In this document: positions 1-8,466 of the stretch, piece after piece
Layout: each line of letters opens with the position of its first letter
Position numbering within the stretch: position 1 is the first letter of the stretch
The notes under the pieces: generated by a model
What the model saw: only the letters and a program-made list of their open reading frames with translations
The model's database searches: none
What the model was told of the DNA's origin: nothing
NCBI GenBank assembly: GCA_030015575.1
Contig: CM057349.1
Coordinates: 261,945,077 to 262,009,076, forward strand
Length of the DNA: 64,000 nt
Source of the DNA: Agapanthus africanus
Lineage: Eukaryota > Streptophyta > Magnoliopsida > Asparagales > Amaryllidaceae
Reading direction: 5' to 3'
Translations under genes and position numbers: made by a program

Positions 1-459
1 GTTTTCTCATGCTTGCTAGAAAAGCCCTCTAGTTCCTTTCCAAAAGTTCCTCTCTTTTCCTCCACAAAATGGCACAACTCCATAACCCCATATGAGACTT
101 CCTCTACTACACATTCTACAGCGAACCTTGGGCACGTCGAGTAGCCGGCTTCGTGCCCGAGTTGCCTCGGCATTGAGGTGGGAGCCCGTAAACAAAGTAG
201 GCGATGTGGTGCACTTCCGGCGACGAGGAGGAGACGGGACTTTTCCGCAGGAGATCCGGACGATGGCGAGAAGACCGGAGGACTTGGATCGTCGGTATAT
301 CTCTAACCCATCTTGTTAAGTAGCTTAGACTTGTTAATGGTTCGATCCGGGTTATAGTGCGCGGTGGTGCCGGTTTTCTAAGTCCGCAAAATTTAAGTTA
401 TTCACCGCTTCCGCATTCCGGCGTCGGATTGACGGCCGGGGCGCCGCCGTGCACTTACA
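1..459 (+). repeat. L1 5' LTR, 3' part only
   Basis: This is the right-hand 459 bases of the LTR, ending CTTACA and followed one base later by the primer-binding site. It matches 8008-8466 with one difference seen by eye. The short frame at 92-319 recurs at 8099-8326 only because it is LTR sequence; I do not regard it as a gene. Confidence 0.95.
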
Positions 460-460
460 G

Positions 461-473
461 TGGTATCAGAGCC
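461..473 (+). other. L1 primer-binding site (initiator Met tRNA)
   Basis: TGGTATCAGAGCC lies one base after the LTR end. It matches the usual plant copia PBS complementary to the 3' end of tRNA-iMet, where minus-strand DNA synthesis starts. The same 13 bases recur at every other LTR-leader boundary in the window. Confidence 0.95.
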
Positions 474-909
474 TCGCCATTAACTTAGTCTAACTTTGTG
501 TAATGTGTTTGCATTTCCGATCGATCAAAAAGTTCCAAAACTGCATTTTAGTTCGCATCAGTTTCTGTTGAAAATTTTTGGTATCGAAAAATTTTTCAGG
601 TTATAAAATATTGATGTACTGGAAAATCTAAGAGTTCTGTAAAAATTTGACGAAGTAACTCCACAGTTGGAGCGCGGAACCGCCGCGAAAACCCCATTTG
701 TGCGGCCCTTCCGCCGCGCACTATTCACATCACTTCACCATTTTTTTACAGAGGCCTTCTGGGCTTAAAATATGGGCTTTGGAATATTAAAGTTGGGCCA
801 ATTGTTTCTGTGAGTGCTACAGTTTTCTTTGGGGCCCACTTGTTAATTGTTTGATCAATCGGAAATTTTTTAAACACATTTTTCACAGTATTTACATTAT
901 ATCTGCGAC

Positions 910-987
910 CGTGAATGTCACTCGATCGGTAAATCCAGTCTAACTGCTATAGCCCGGTTAGACGGATTTGCGAACGTGACTTTCACG
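910..987 (+). other. Leader hairpin with palindromic loop (L1 copy)
   Basis: The outer stem CGTGAATGTCAC (910-921) pairs with GTGACTTTCACG (976-987) with one mismatch. The inner stem AAATCC (931-936) pairs with GGATTT (964-969). The apical stem GTCTAAC (938-944) pairs with GTTAGAC (957-963). The loop contains GCTATAGC, itself a palindrome. Copies are at 8688-8765 (minus), 23334-23411, 36521-36576 (minus), 42229-42306, 47393-47468 and 62130-62207 (minus). The structure is seen directly; a role in RNA dimerisation or packaging is inference. Confidence 0.8.
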
Positions 988-1655
988 TTGATGTTCTATG
1001 TATTTGCTGTGATGTTGCGGATCGGTCGTGGGGGATAGCCTGGATGCAATGCTAGTACTGTGCTGTTGTATTATGTACATTTGATATTGCGGGGCGAGCG
1101 TCCGACATGTGGACTGCCGTCACTGCCTGATTGTATTATTATTTTGGGGCACGACCTGGTTGCGGTCGATGTACCCGGTGTATGTATATTTTACTTTCTG
1201 TACTAGGATTGCCCCGCGGAGGGGTGCACGGATAGCCGGGATCTGGAGGGCAACAAGCCCGCATCTCATGGCATTGAGACGGAGGGGGCTTCACTCTAGG
1301 ATTGGCGGGCTATTCGCCGCACTCGTAGGGGGTACAGGTTGACCCAGGAGGGGTGCCCAAGTGACCGGATTCCGTGAAGTGCTGGGTGGTCCATTCACGG
1401 TGCTGAAGGGGGCTGCCTCGCTTCAGGTTTTGGCGGGTGACTTGCCGCGCCCGTAGGGGTCTAGGATTTCATTGCACAGGCTATCCACACGACCAGGGGA
1501 ACGTCGGGTTTCAGCGGCTCTGTGAAACCCGGGGATCCCAGATATCTGTATTGTTTCTGTGATGCTGTACATTTCTGTGATGTTGCATTTTATTCACGCC
1601 TTGAGCGAATATAATATATTGGTATATATATTAGTAGATGTTGTATATGTTTTGC

Positions 1656-1740
1656 ATCCGCGCTAGTCCAGTCCCCGCTCTGTCGTTAGTTAGCTAACCT
1701 AACGGGTAATGACGGGACCCAGTGGCGAATGCGGATGGCA
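1656..1740 (+). other. Conserved GC-rich foldback in leader (L1 copy)
   Basis: CGTTAG (1684-1689) pairs with CTAACG (1699-1704), flanked by GTCCC and GGGAC that can extend the fold. The block from the CGCGCTAG motif to the GCGAATGCGG motif is among the best conserved leader sequence. It recurs near 24081-24165, 35925-36010 (minus), 42981-43062, 47998-48080 and 61515-61600 (minus). In family C the outer pair is GCCTCG with CGAGGC instead. Function unknown. Confidence 0.65.
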
Positions 1741-1894
1741 TATACGTACATCAGTATATTTTCGTTCTTTTTGGTGTGATCAATTGATGGGACTGCATTG
1801 ATTCGGATCAATGCAAAGTTAAAAACAAACCTAATCTGATGTTGTTGGAACACTTTTTCAAAAAGCTGTTATTGCAAGGACGTTTACTTTTGTT

Positions 1895-2135
1895 TTGCAT
1901 CGTGGTATTCATTAGAATATCCTGCTCCTCAGTCGACGAGGCAAGGGCCGAGATCCCTTCACCGGGAGTGACCCCTTGGACAATAAGTTTGCGTCAGGGC
2001 ATTAACTTCACTATAGCCGATTACTTTTGCTTTGCACCGTGGTATTCATTTGGAATATCCTGCACCCCATTCTACGGGGAAAGAGCCGAGATCCCTTCAC
2101 CGGGAGTGACCTCTTTAGCAACGGTTTTCGTCACT
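1895..2135 (+). repeat. Duplicated leader module containing CCGAGATCCCTTCACCGGGAG
   Basis: Two direct copies, near 1895-1985 and 2035-2125, share an ATATCCTGCwCC segment, a CGAsGAGG-like or ACGGGG segment and then the GATCCCTTCACCGGGAGTGAC core, in which TCCC and GGGA can pair. Two copies also occur in L6 (about 24325-24530), L9 (43215-43440), L9x (48235-48460) and at least one in L12 (about 61290-61350, minus). I did not find it in family B. Confidence 0.6.
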
Positions 2136-2254
2136 ATATTTTCAAAAAGCTATCCGTTCCTTCAACGATATCAAGTTCATTACGTTAAAGGTTTTCGCCA
2201 GAAACCATTCGTAGCCCTCCGTCGTTTCAGACGGGTAGCACGTAGTATTCATGC

Positions 2255-2463
2255 TATGTTTGTTGACCTTCGTCAAGGCATAGTGTATGGTAGCTGCTTG
2301 TTACCTTTCTGCTGCATAGATAGATGCGTTGGTTTGGGACAGTCGTATAGCCTTGTTGACCTTCGTCAAGGGCTTGTACGGGTGGATTCAAATTAACCTG
2401 GATAATGACGGGTAGAACTTGACATGTGACTTATGATTTGTTGACCTTCGCCAAGGTCATAAG
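2255..2463 (+). other. Triplet hairpin array, core TTGACCTTCGTCAAGG (L1 copy)
   Basis: The core sits at 2263-2278, 2356-2371 and 2441-2456 (third copy with one T to C). Each core folds as TTGAC-CTTC-GTCAA and is enclosed by its own second stem: CTATG with CATAG, CGTAtaGCC with GGCttgTACG, and CTTATGA (2430-2436) with TCATAAG (2457-2463). The side loop is TTTG on the left and GG on the right in copies 1 and 3. Homologous arrays with different cores occur in L6, L7, L9 and L9x. Function unknown. Confidence 0.8.
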
Positions 2464-2735
2464 AGCATGGGGCAGAAATCACATCGGGAGTTTCAAAAGA
2501 ACTGAGACTTGCCAGATATGCGCATACCTTCTGGAGTGTGATACCGTGAGCGGATTCCGTCACGTTATCATGCGATGAGAGTTGGATCCCGATTCCCACT
2601 GATGGGTTAGTTTACTCCTCGGGTAACCCCGACTAATTCTTCTTTCAGGTTTGGAGGAGAATTTGAGGTACAGTGGGAGGATTCCAGATTAGATAAATTG
2701 GTAACCATTCTGATCTAGGTTAGAGTGCACGCTGA

Positions 2736-2763
2736 GTGTTTTTTTTCTCTCTCTCTTTGGCAG
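2736..2763 (+). promoter_or_regulatory. Candidate 3' splice site before the gag position (L1)
   Basis: A long pyrimidine run of T and CT repeats ends in TTTGGCAG with CAG at 2761-2763. Equivalent tracts ending in CAG occur at the same place in L6 (25187-25189), L9 (54474-54476), L9x (49233-49235) and L7 (34947-34945, minus). In L7 the gag ATG follows 13 bases later. This is the layout of an intron acceptor; splicing is inferred, not shown. Confidence 0.5.
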
Positions 2764-2829
2764 CGACCATTGACCCGACCCTAAGACTATGACTCGGTGA
2801 CCAAGTTGACCGAACCTTCTTAAACACTG

Positions 2830-3627
2830 GCTTTTGGATTGTCAGAGTTGCAAACCTCATTGCCACTCCTACTTTTACCCTTTTCTCCAGGACACCCCGT
2901 ATTACTACGAACGTCCACTTCCATTGGACAAAGCCATCGTATGGTTAGATACGAACTCGAAAGAATTTATTCGAGGATGGTTTCCGGTTCTGGAGAAAAC
3001 GGATAGGATTATTCAGTTGTCTTTTCCTTTTTACCTTCTCTCAAGTTGCGAGTACTCCTTGGTTTAGGAGATAGTACACCTATTACGCAAATTGGATTGT
3101 CTTCTTCCAAACCTTAGGCTGGTGCCGACCGGTAGGGAATGAAGAAAACCAATTAGCATAACGATGGTGTGCAGAAGGTATTAGGTTAAGACAAAGCAAG
3201 GGATTAGTAAGAGGGCAAAGTAAATTGCAACAGATATTCACGACCAAACCAAGTATCTCTTCGCCAATCCTAAATCACCTTTGTATTTCTCCAGGACACT
3301 CCGTATCACTACGAAGATCCACAGTTTATTGGATACTCCATCGTATGGTTATATACGAACTCGAATGGAACTTGTTCCAGTTCGGGGATGGATTCTGGTT
3401 CAGGAGAAATAGGAATAAGGTTTATTCGGTTGTCTTTTATCTTCACCCTCTCTCATTGCGAGTGTTCCTAGGATGCGGACAGTACACCCATTATGCTTAT
3501 TGGATAGTCTTCTTCCAAACCATAGGCTGGTGCCGAACGGTAGGGAAGGAAGAAAACCATTTGGCCTAAAATGGTGTGCAGAAGGTAAAGACTAAAGACA
3601 TATGAAGGGATTTGGAGAGGTGGCAAA
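2830..3627 (+). repeat. Tandem pair of about 395-bp non-coding units in the gag position (L1)
   Basis: Unit 1 spans about 2830-3222 and unit 2 about 3223-3627. Both contain a TACTACGAA or TCACTACGAA start, CCATCGTATGGTT, GAACTCGAA, TCTTCTTCCAAACC and GGTGTGCAGAAGG in the same order. Neither has an extended frame or a recognisable Gag or zinc-knuckle motif. The same pair is in L6 and L9, so it predates those insertions and was copied with the element. Confidence 0.7.
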
Positions 3628-4230
3628 GAACTATACGGTTACAGTCGTGAATCTGGAAGAGGCATTACTAGGAATACCAGAATACCCCATCGGAACATTT
3701 CAATGTTTCAGTTTCACTGTGTAATGTTAAAGGAAAACTGATTTCCCGATTAGATACTTACTCCAGGGTATGTATTTACCAGGTACGATTCTCACATCTG
3801 TATGGTTTTACAGATGATGAGTGGGAGTAAGTTGTTGGGAATTGGGTGATTATCCTCATTATATCGGGATTCGTTGTAATCGGTGATATTTGAGGAAATC
3901 ACCTGGGCTGTTTGCCGGTCGGCAAATATTTGGTTTTGAATATCCACTGTTATGCACCAATTTCAAATTGATATATCTGTACGTCTATTTTCATAGAGTG
4001 AGATATACCTTTCTGAAATTATGTCTACGACATTTACCTATATCAGTGGATGGTTAGGTAAGGAGCATTAAACAGCGGTGTAATTCTTCTTAACCATAAG
4101 TACAGTTTTCAACCTACGACACACAGTGAATGAGTTATCAGACTCAAGGGACTTGTACAGAGTATTGTATGTTGTCCAGGGTCCATCAGGACAGAGGGGT
4201 TGGTCCTCGCACTATATTCGGTTTACTTAT

Positions 4231-6174
4231 GACTTCTCTAGTTTTTGGACAGGTGTTTCGTGGAAACACAGGGTCTGAATTTTGAGAAGTTATAGGTATT
4301 TGAATAGAGTAGAGAACCAGGTATAGCAAGTATCGGGATTCTTCAAAGTGATCGAAGATGTAGATACTTGTATATGGTATTCAGTTGATAGTAATGACTA
4401 AGAGATCTTGCTTCTCTTTCAGGTTACTCATAATTGGAAGCACTCCTAAGTTGAGTAACGCTGATCGGCCTCCTTCCATTTAGTTGACATGCGCTGGGGA
4501 CAGCTGCATGATTTGAATCTGGTTCAATTAAATCAGTGCCTCTGTTTCTATATTAGATATAGAACAGTTCATATCTTAACGATGTTAAGGTACGGGGAGT
4601 TGTCCGGTTTATGATTAAAACCAGACACTGGATAACTCAAGGCACGTTTCTGTAATGGCTGTTTGTGGGTTGACCCAGGCTATGACGCGGGTTGACTTTC
4701 TACCATCTGGCAGATCAATAGAAATATTGTTCTAGACTCGCCACAGTTTTACTAAAAATGGATTTTTTCAAAAACAGCAGTGGGAGTATGGTAGAACTGG
4801 AAGTGATTCCAGAACCGCAAACGATTACTGAAGATTTGATAAGGAACCTAAAGATTCAATCTGATTTGACATTCCATTGGCCACTCCGCAGATAAGGTGG
4901 GTAACTTCAGGCACCCGAGAGGTACTCCGGTAGCCTCAAGGACGGTGACAGGGAAGTTCTTGTTTTCCCACAATTGCCATTGCTGTTGTTCCAAGTTGCG
5001 AGACCCGGCGGGAGGATGAGTATAGCGTCGTTCTAAACTAGCTTTAGAAGTGTACGTGTATATGACTCTGCCAGAGGGTTGTCGTAGTCAGTGGGAGCAG
5101 CGGAAGCATTGGTGGACAGGTAGCTTATGTCTATTTATAGACTAAAGCAGATGTAGCGGAGATAGATCATCTATTTCTGATGTGACAGTCATGGGTTTGA
5201 CTTCATCAGAATAGGGGATGGATCTGTTGAGAAGGTAGTAGGGTGTGATATCCTGGTATTTGGATGATATACACAGAGTAGGAAAAGAAACTCCTACACT
5301 ACGATCGGTTATACTTTGGTCGTCACACAGTTGTTTCTCCACAAAGGAAATGGATTTTATATCAGACATACTGGTTACTACATCTATGGTTTTAGATCTA
5401 GATTTGGGTGGTTTCCCAATCAGGGTACTTGACAGCATTCTAAGAGTATTTAGGATGGACGACTCCTGGCACGGTAGTGTACCTGCAGGTAATGGAGTCA
5501 CCCTCTCCAAAGGTGTCTTACAGACTAAAGGGGAGAGGGACGTGCATGATTGGCAGATCACTTGCTCAGGCAATTGAGTCAATCGTGAGATGTCAAGTAC
5601 CACACCAGATGTTGTTCTTGCACTAGATGCAATAAGTTGACATTAATCCAATCCTGGAGAAACAGTCGGAAGCAGTTTTAGAACATAAGTGGATGTTCTA
5701 GGGATATGATAACGACAGCCTCATTCAGGAGACAGTTATCATTCCAGGCTTCCAAGGTGACATGGACGACAAGGAGGTTGTCGGAGTTATAGTTTTCCTT
5801 CTGATGAGGGGCAGTATTTTGGACAGGTGATCCAAGGCAATACTGAGGGAGGCATGGCGCAGGATACTGATTAAGTTCAGTTGACGATACAGTCTAAGAA
5901 GTTTGGATTTGGAGTTCATTTATGAGCTATGTCCCATCAGACATCCAGACATATTCTGAGACAGGTATTGCTCTTTTCGGGAGATGGCTTTCTCCGCGAA
6001 CTTGAGATATAGAGAGACAAAGGAAGAAACAACTAAGCGGATCCACTCACTGAGGCTATTCCTCGAACGCAGTAGTTTCGCAAACGAGCTTTGTGAGACT
6101 GACTAGTAGAGGAGTTGGGTGTTCGGTATCACACGGGCTGTGAGTATGCGACATCGCAATAATTAGCCTTGAGT
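4231..6174 (+). pseudogene. Decayed copia pol (integrase, RT, RNase H) of L1
   Basis: Nucleotide similarity to the family B pol of L3 and L7 runs in order, with many stops and frameshifts. At 4231 a segment resembles the integrase stretch coding DFSRFxHVFLMKHKSE. Near 4595 it resembles the KVWGCPAFVKK stretch, near 4795-4850 the VELEEIPEPQAITES linker, near 5070-5150 the QPEGF...SGSSGKV...YGLKQAS part of RT, near 5265 a mutated YVDD region, and near 5945-6060 the end of RNase H. A GATTCTCACATCTGTATGG segment at about 3786 may be what remains of the protease DTGSGSHIC. None of it can be translated. L6 and L9 share the same damaged version, so the damage was inherited and then amplified. Confidence 0.8.
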
Positions 6175-6187
6175 GCAAGTGGGAGAT
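6175..6187 (+). other. L1 polypurine tract
   Basis: GCAAGTGGGAGAT abuts the 3' LTR start TGTTGG at 6188. This purine-rich tract primes plus-strand DNA. It is the same in families A, B and C (28309, 52035, 57897 and, on the minus strand, 30968-30980). Confidence 0.9.
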
Positions 6188-6287
6188 TGTTGGAGATAGT
6201 GCCCTCAGAGTCAATTATTAGGTCACAGGTACGTGATTGTAATGATTGAGGGAGGACCTATCCCGGTAGAACAGTCTTACTCGAGAT

Positions 6288-6301
6288 GATAGTATGCTAT
6301 C
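6288..6301 (+). repeat. Small inverted repeat GATAG-TATG-CTATC in LTR
   Basis: Present about 100 bases into the family A and C LTRs. In family B the same place reads GTAG-TATG-CTAC (15501-15512), so both arms changed together. L7 is inserted inside this motif in the L8 LTR. Confidence 0.55.
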
Positions 6302-6911
6302 TGGTTTACCTTTATCATCGTGTACTGTTTTAAGTGACCTGACACGTCGCTATTACACGTTGATAGAGCCCCTAGGATTCTTGCTTGACCACCAGCAGTA
6401 TGAGGGCGATCATATAAGTGGGAGCTGGGGGTCTATAAGCATATCCTTAAAAGGTCCCTAGTCGTGGGAGTTTCGAGACTGGGCATCGATACTCCATTAG
6501 TAGACTAGTGTATACAGTCGAGACCCCGACAAGGGGCGGTGGCCGGTCTCACAAGCCACTGGTGTCAGTTGGATCACCTAAGATGTATACAGGTGCTCAT
6601 TGGGTTATGAGTACACCGGACAGGACTCGCCGGGAACATGCTAGTTGGTCATATACCAGACGTCAGATGGCAGTTCCCTGGTGACATGTGTGCAGGTTAG
6701 TTCATCGACCTGGGGATCGTCATTTGTCTCGTGTGAGTTCCCACTGTACTTTGATTACTACCCTACCACGGCTCAAAGGAGTCGTGCAAACAGGTTTTAG
6801 TTGGGTACAGTCCCGAGCCACATGGAGGCAGTGAGCGTATCTTCAGGGGTTCGTCTCTCCCGGTATTGGGGGTGAGGTCGTGCTGTGTCTAGGAGAGCCA
6901 TTACACAAAGT

Positions 6912-6953
6912 CCTTGGCCAAGGCAAGGAGATTTACTGGTAGGTATTCCAGTA
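6912..6953 (+). other. LTR palindrome CCTTGGCCAAGG and hairpin TACTGG/CCAGTA
   Basis: A perfect 12-base palindrome (6912-6923) is followed by TACTGG (6934-6939) pairing with CCAGTA (6948-6953). Other copies keep the palindrome with different bases: CCTCGGCCGAGG (10719-10730), CCCTGGCCAGGG (16120-16131, 52751-52762), CCACGGCCGTGG (21530-21541, 29043-29054), CTCGGCCGAG (39725-39734), CCTTGGCCAAGG (58634-58645). The hairpin changes likewise: TACTGAT/ATCAGTA in L8 and TACTGGTAA/TTACCAGTA in L9x. Confidence 0.75.
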
Positions 6954-7272
6954 GTATCTCAGGGTGTTCTGGGCTACACTCCGACACGACTTGTACCGCT
7001 TTTGGGGGTCTGACTTTTACCAACCCCCTAGGCCCGCCATGCGATACTCATAGACGAACGGACCGGACTGTACGGATATTGTCACTGACAGGCTCAGTAG
7101 GGTTGTCAGGCTGAGTTCACTCACAGACATCCCTTTTTGTCAATACCTGGTAGCCCGTTACGTATTGGCTTATACCTCTGACGTGCTAGTGGTTAAATCC
7201 ACAACCGTGGTATTGACGAGTCTTTAGAGTCCCCCACATTCAGTTACTCAGCTTTCGGGCAAAAGGTTGTAG

Positions 7273-7428
7273 AGGCCGTATGGAGATATGGCAAGGTCCG
7301 ATCAGATACGTGCGGTATTGCACGGATCAGGATCGGACAGTTTGTACTTTAGGCCGTATGGTTATATGGCAGGGTTCGATCAGATACGTGCGGTATTGCA
7401 CGGATCAGGATCGAACAGATATTACTAG
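7273..7428 (+). repeat. 78-bp tandem duplication inside the L1 LTR
   Basis: Two units start AGGCCGTATGG at 7273 and 7351. Both carry GATCAGATACGTGCGG and GCACGGATCAGGATCG, which can form a CGTGC-GCACG hairpin. L2 (about 10228-10372, minus) has the duplication as well, while L6, L8 and L9 have one unit, so it marks the L1/L2 subfamily. Confidence 0.75.
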
Positions 7429-8466
7429 CCGGTTTTGGTATAAGCCGGATCCTAGTATAGTACAGTGTAGATTTTGTCTCATTGCATTTGTATTTCGGTC
7501 GAAATACAGATGCGGGTGTGTATGCACAGTATCGGGGTTTTCCCGTAATTTATTACGGGACCAGTTTTCTGGAGTTGCCAGTTTGCTTTCCGTTTCGGCC
7601 AATTTCCATTGTTCCGTTCATTGGCCGAAGTTTGGTGGAGGAGGGCTTATTTGCATTGTTGCAAATAAGTGTTTGTGGAGGGGTTCTTTGCTTATTGTTG
7701 TATCATGATAGCCTCTCATTGACCTTGACTTCTAGCTTCATGATAGCTTGACTTTTAGTGGTCATCATGGTTGTTGATGATGAGGTTGGTGATGATGGTT
7801 GGATGAGTATTGGTTTTGCTTGTGATCATTACTTGATATCATAACCATTCCTTTCTCTCTCTCCTTTGATTATGGTTGTGGTTGGATCTTTTGTTTTTGA
7901 ATATATCACTCCCTCACTCTCATTGCTCTCTCATTCCATCACCTTGCATTGGCCGGCCATTTTTGGGGGGGGGGGGGTTGATTGATTCATTTTTGGGGTG
8001 GCATATTGTTTTCTCATGCTTGCTAGAAAAGCCCTCTAGTTCCTTTCCAAAAGTTCCTCTCTTTTCCTCCACAAAATGGCACAACTCCATAACCCCATAT
8101 GAGACTTCCTCTACTACACATTCTACAGCGAACCTTGGGCACGTCGAGTAGCCGGCTTCGTGCCCGAGTTGCCTCGGCATTGAGGTGGGAGCGCGTAAAC
8201 AAAGTAGGCGATGTGGTGCACTTCCGGCGACGAGGAGGAGACGGGACTTTTCCGCAGGAGATCCGGACGATGGCGAGAAGACCGGAGGACTTGGATCGTC
8301 GGTATATCTCTAACCCATCTTGTTAAGTAGCTTAGACTTGTTAATGGTTCGATCCGGGTTATAGTGCGCGGTGGTGCCGGTTTTCTAAGTCCGCAAAATT
8401 TAAGTTATTCACCGCTTCCGCATTCCGGCGTCGGATTGACGGCCGGGGCGCCGCCGTGCACTTACA

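Larger units (their letters stand above)
474..2763 (+). other. L1 untranslated leader (family A)
   Basis: About 2.3 kb separate the PBS from the place where gag should begin. No frame of note exists. The stretch holds four conserved structured blocks listed separately: a covarying hairpin (910-987), a GC-rich foldback (1656-1740), a duplicated module (1895-2135) and a triplet hairpin array (2255-2463). It ends at a splice-acceptor-like pyrimidine tract. Homologous leaders occur in families B and C, so it is inherited element sequence, not captured host DNA. Confidence 0.8.
1..8466 (+). mobile_element. L1: family A copia retrotransposon, left end outside window
   Basis: The element runs from a partial 5' LTR through PBS, structured leader, decayed coding region and PPT to a complete 3' LTR. 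Bases 1-459 and 8008-8466 differ at one position by eye (C near 187, G near 8194), so insertion was recent. The 3' edge CTTACA at 8466 is followed directly by reverse-strand family A leader sequence (L2), so L1 is nested in L2. The internal region carries no usable gag or pol frame. I infer a non-autonomous element moved in trans. The left flank and target-site duplication cannot be checked. Confidence 0.9.
6188..8466 (+). repeat. L1 3' LTR (complete, family A, 2279 bp)
   Basis: It begins TGTTGGAGATAG after the PPT and ends GTGCACTTACA. The first 1.1 kb share a common core with family B and C LTRs, holding the inverted repeats at 6288-6301, the palindrome at 6912-6923 and the hairpin at 6934-6953. 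A 78-bp tandem duplication lies at 7273-7428. The right third holds GGCCGGCC (7951-7958) and a run of about a dozen G near 7967-7978. No convincing TATA box stands out in this copy. Confidence 0.93.

Noticed and set aside
92..319. 75-codon ATG frame repeated at 8099-8326
   Set aside because: It lies within the two LTRs of L1. The equivalent stretches of L2 and L6 do not keep it open. Treated as chance.
461..473. Possible tRNA gene fragment (TGGTATCAGAGCC)
   Set aside because: Only the 3'-end complement is present, at LTR edges; it is a primer-binding site.
7280..7708. 142-codon frame with an internally repeated peptide
   Set aside because: The peptide repeat is only the 78-bp LTR duplication read in one frame; it is non-coding LTR.
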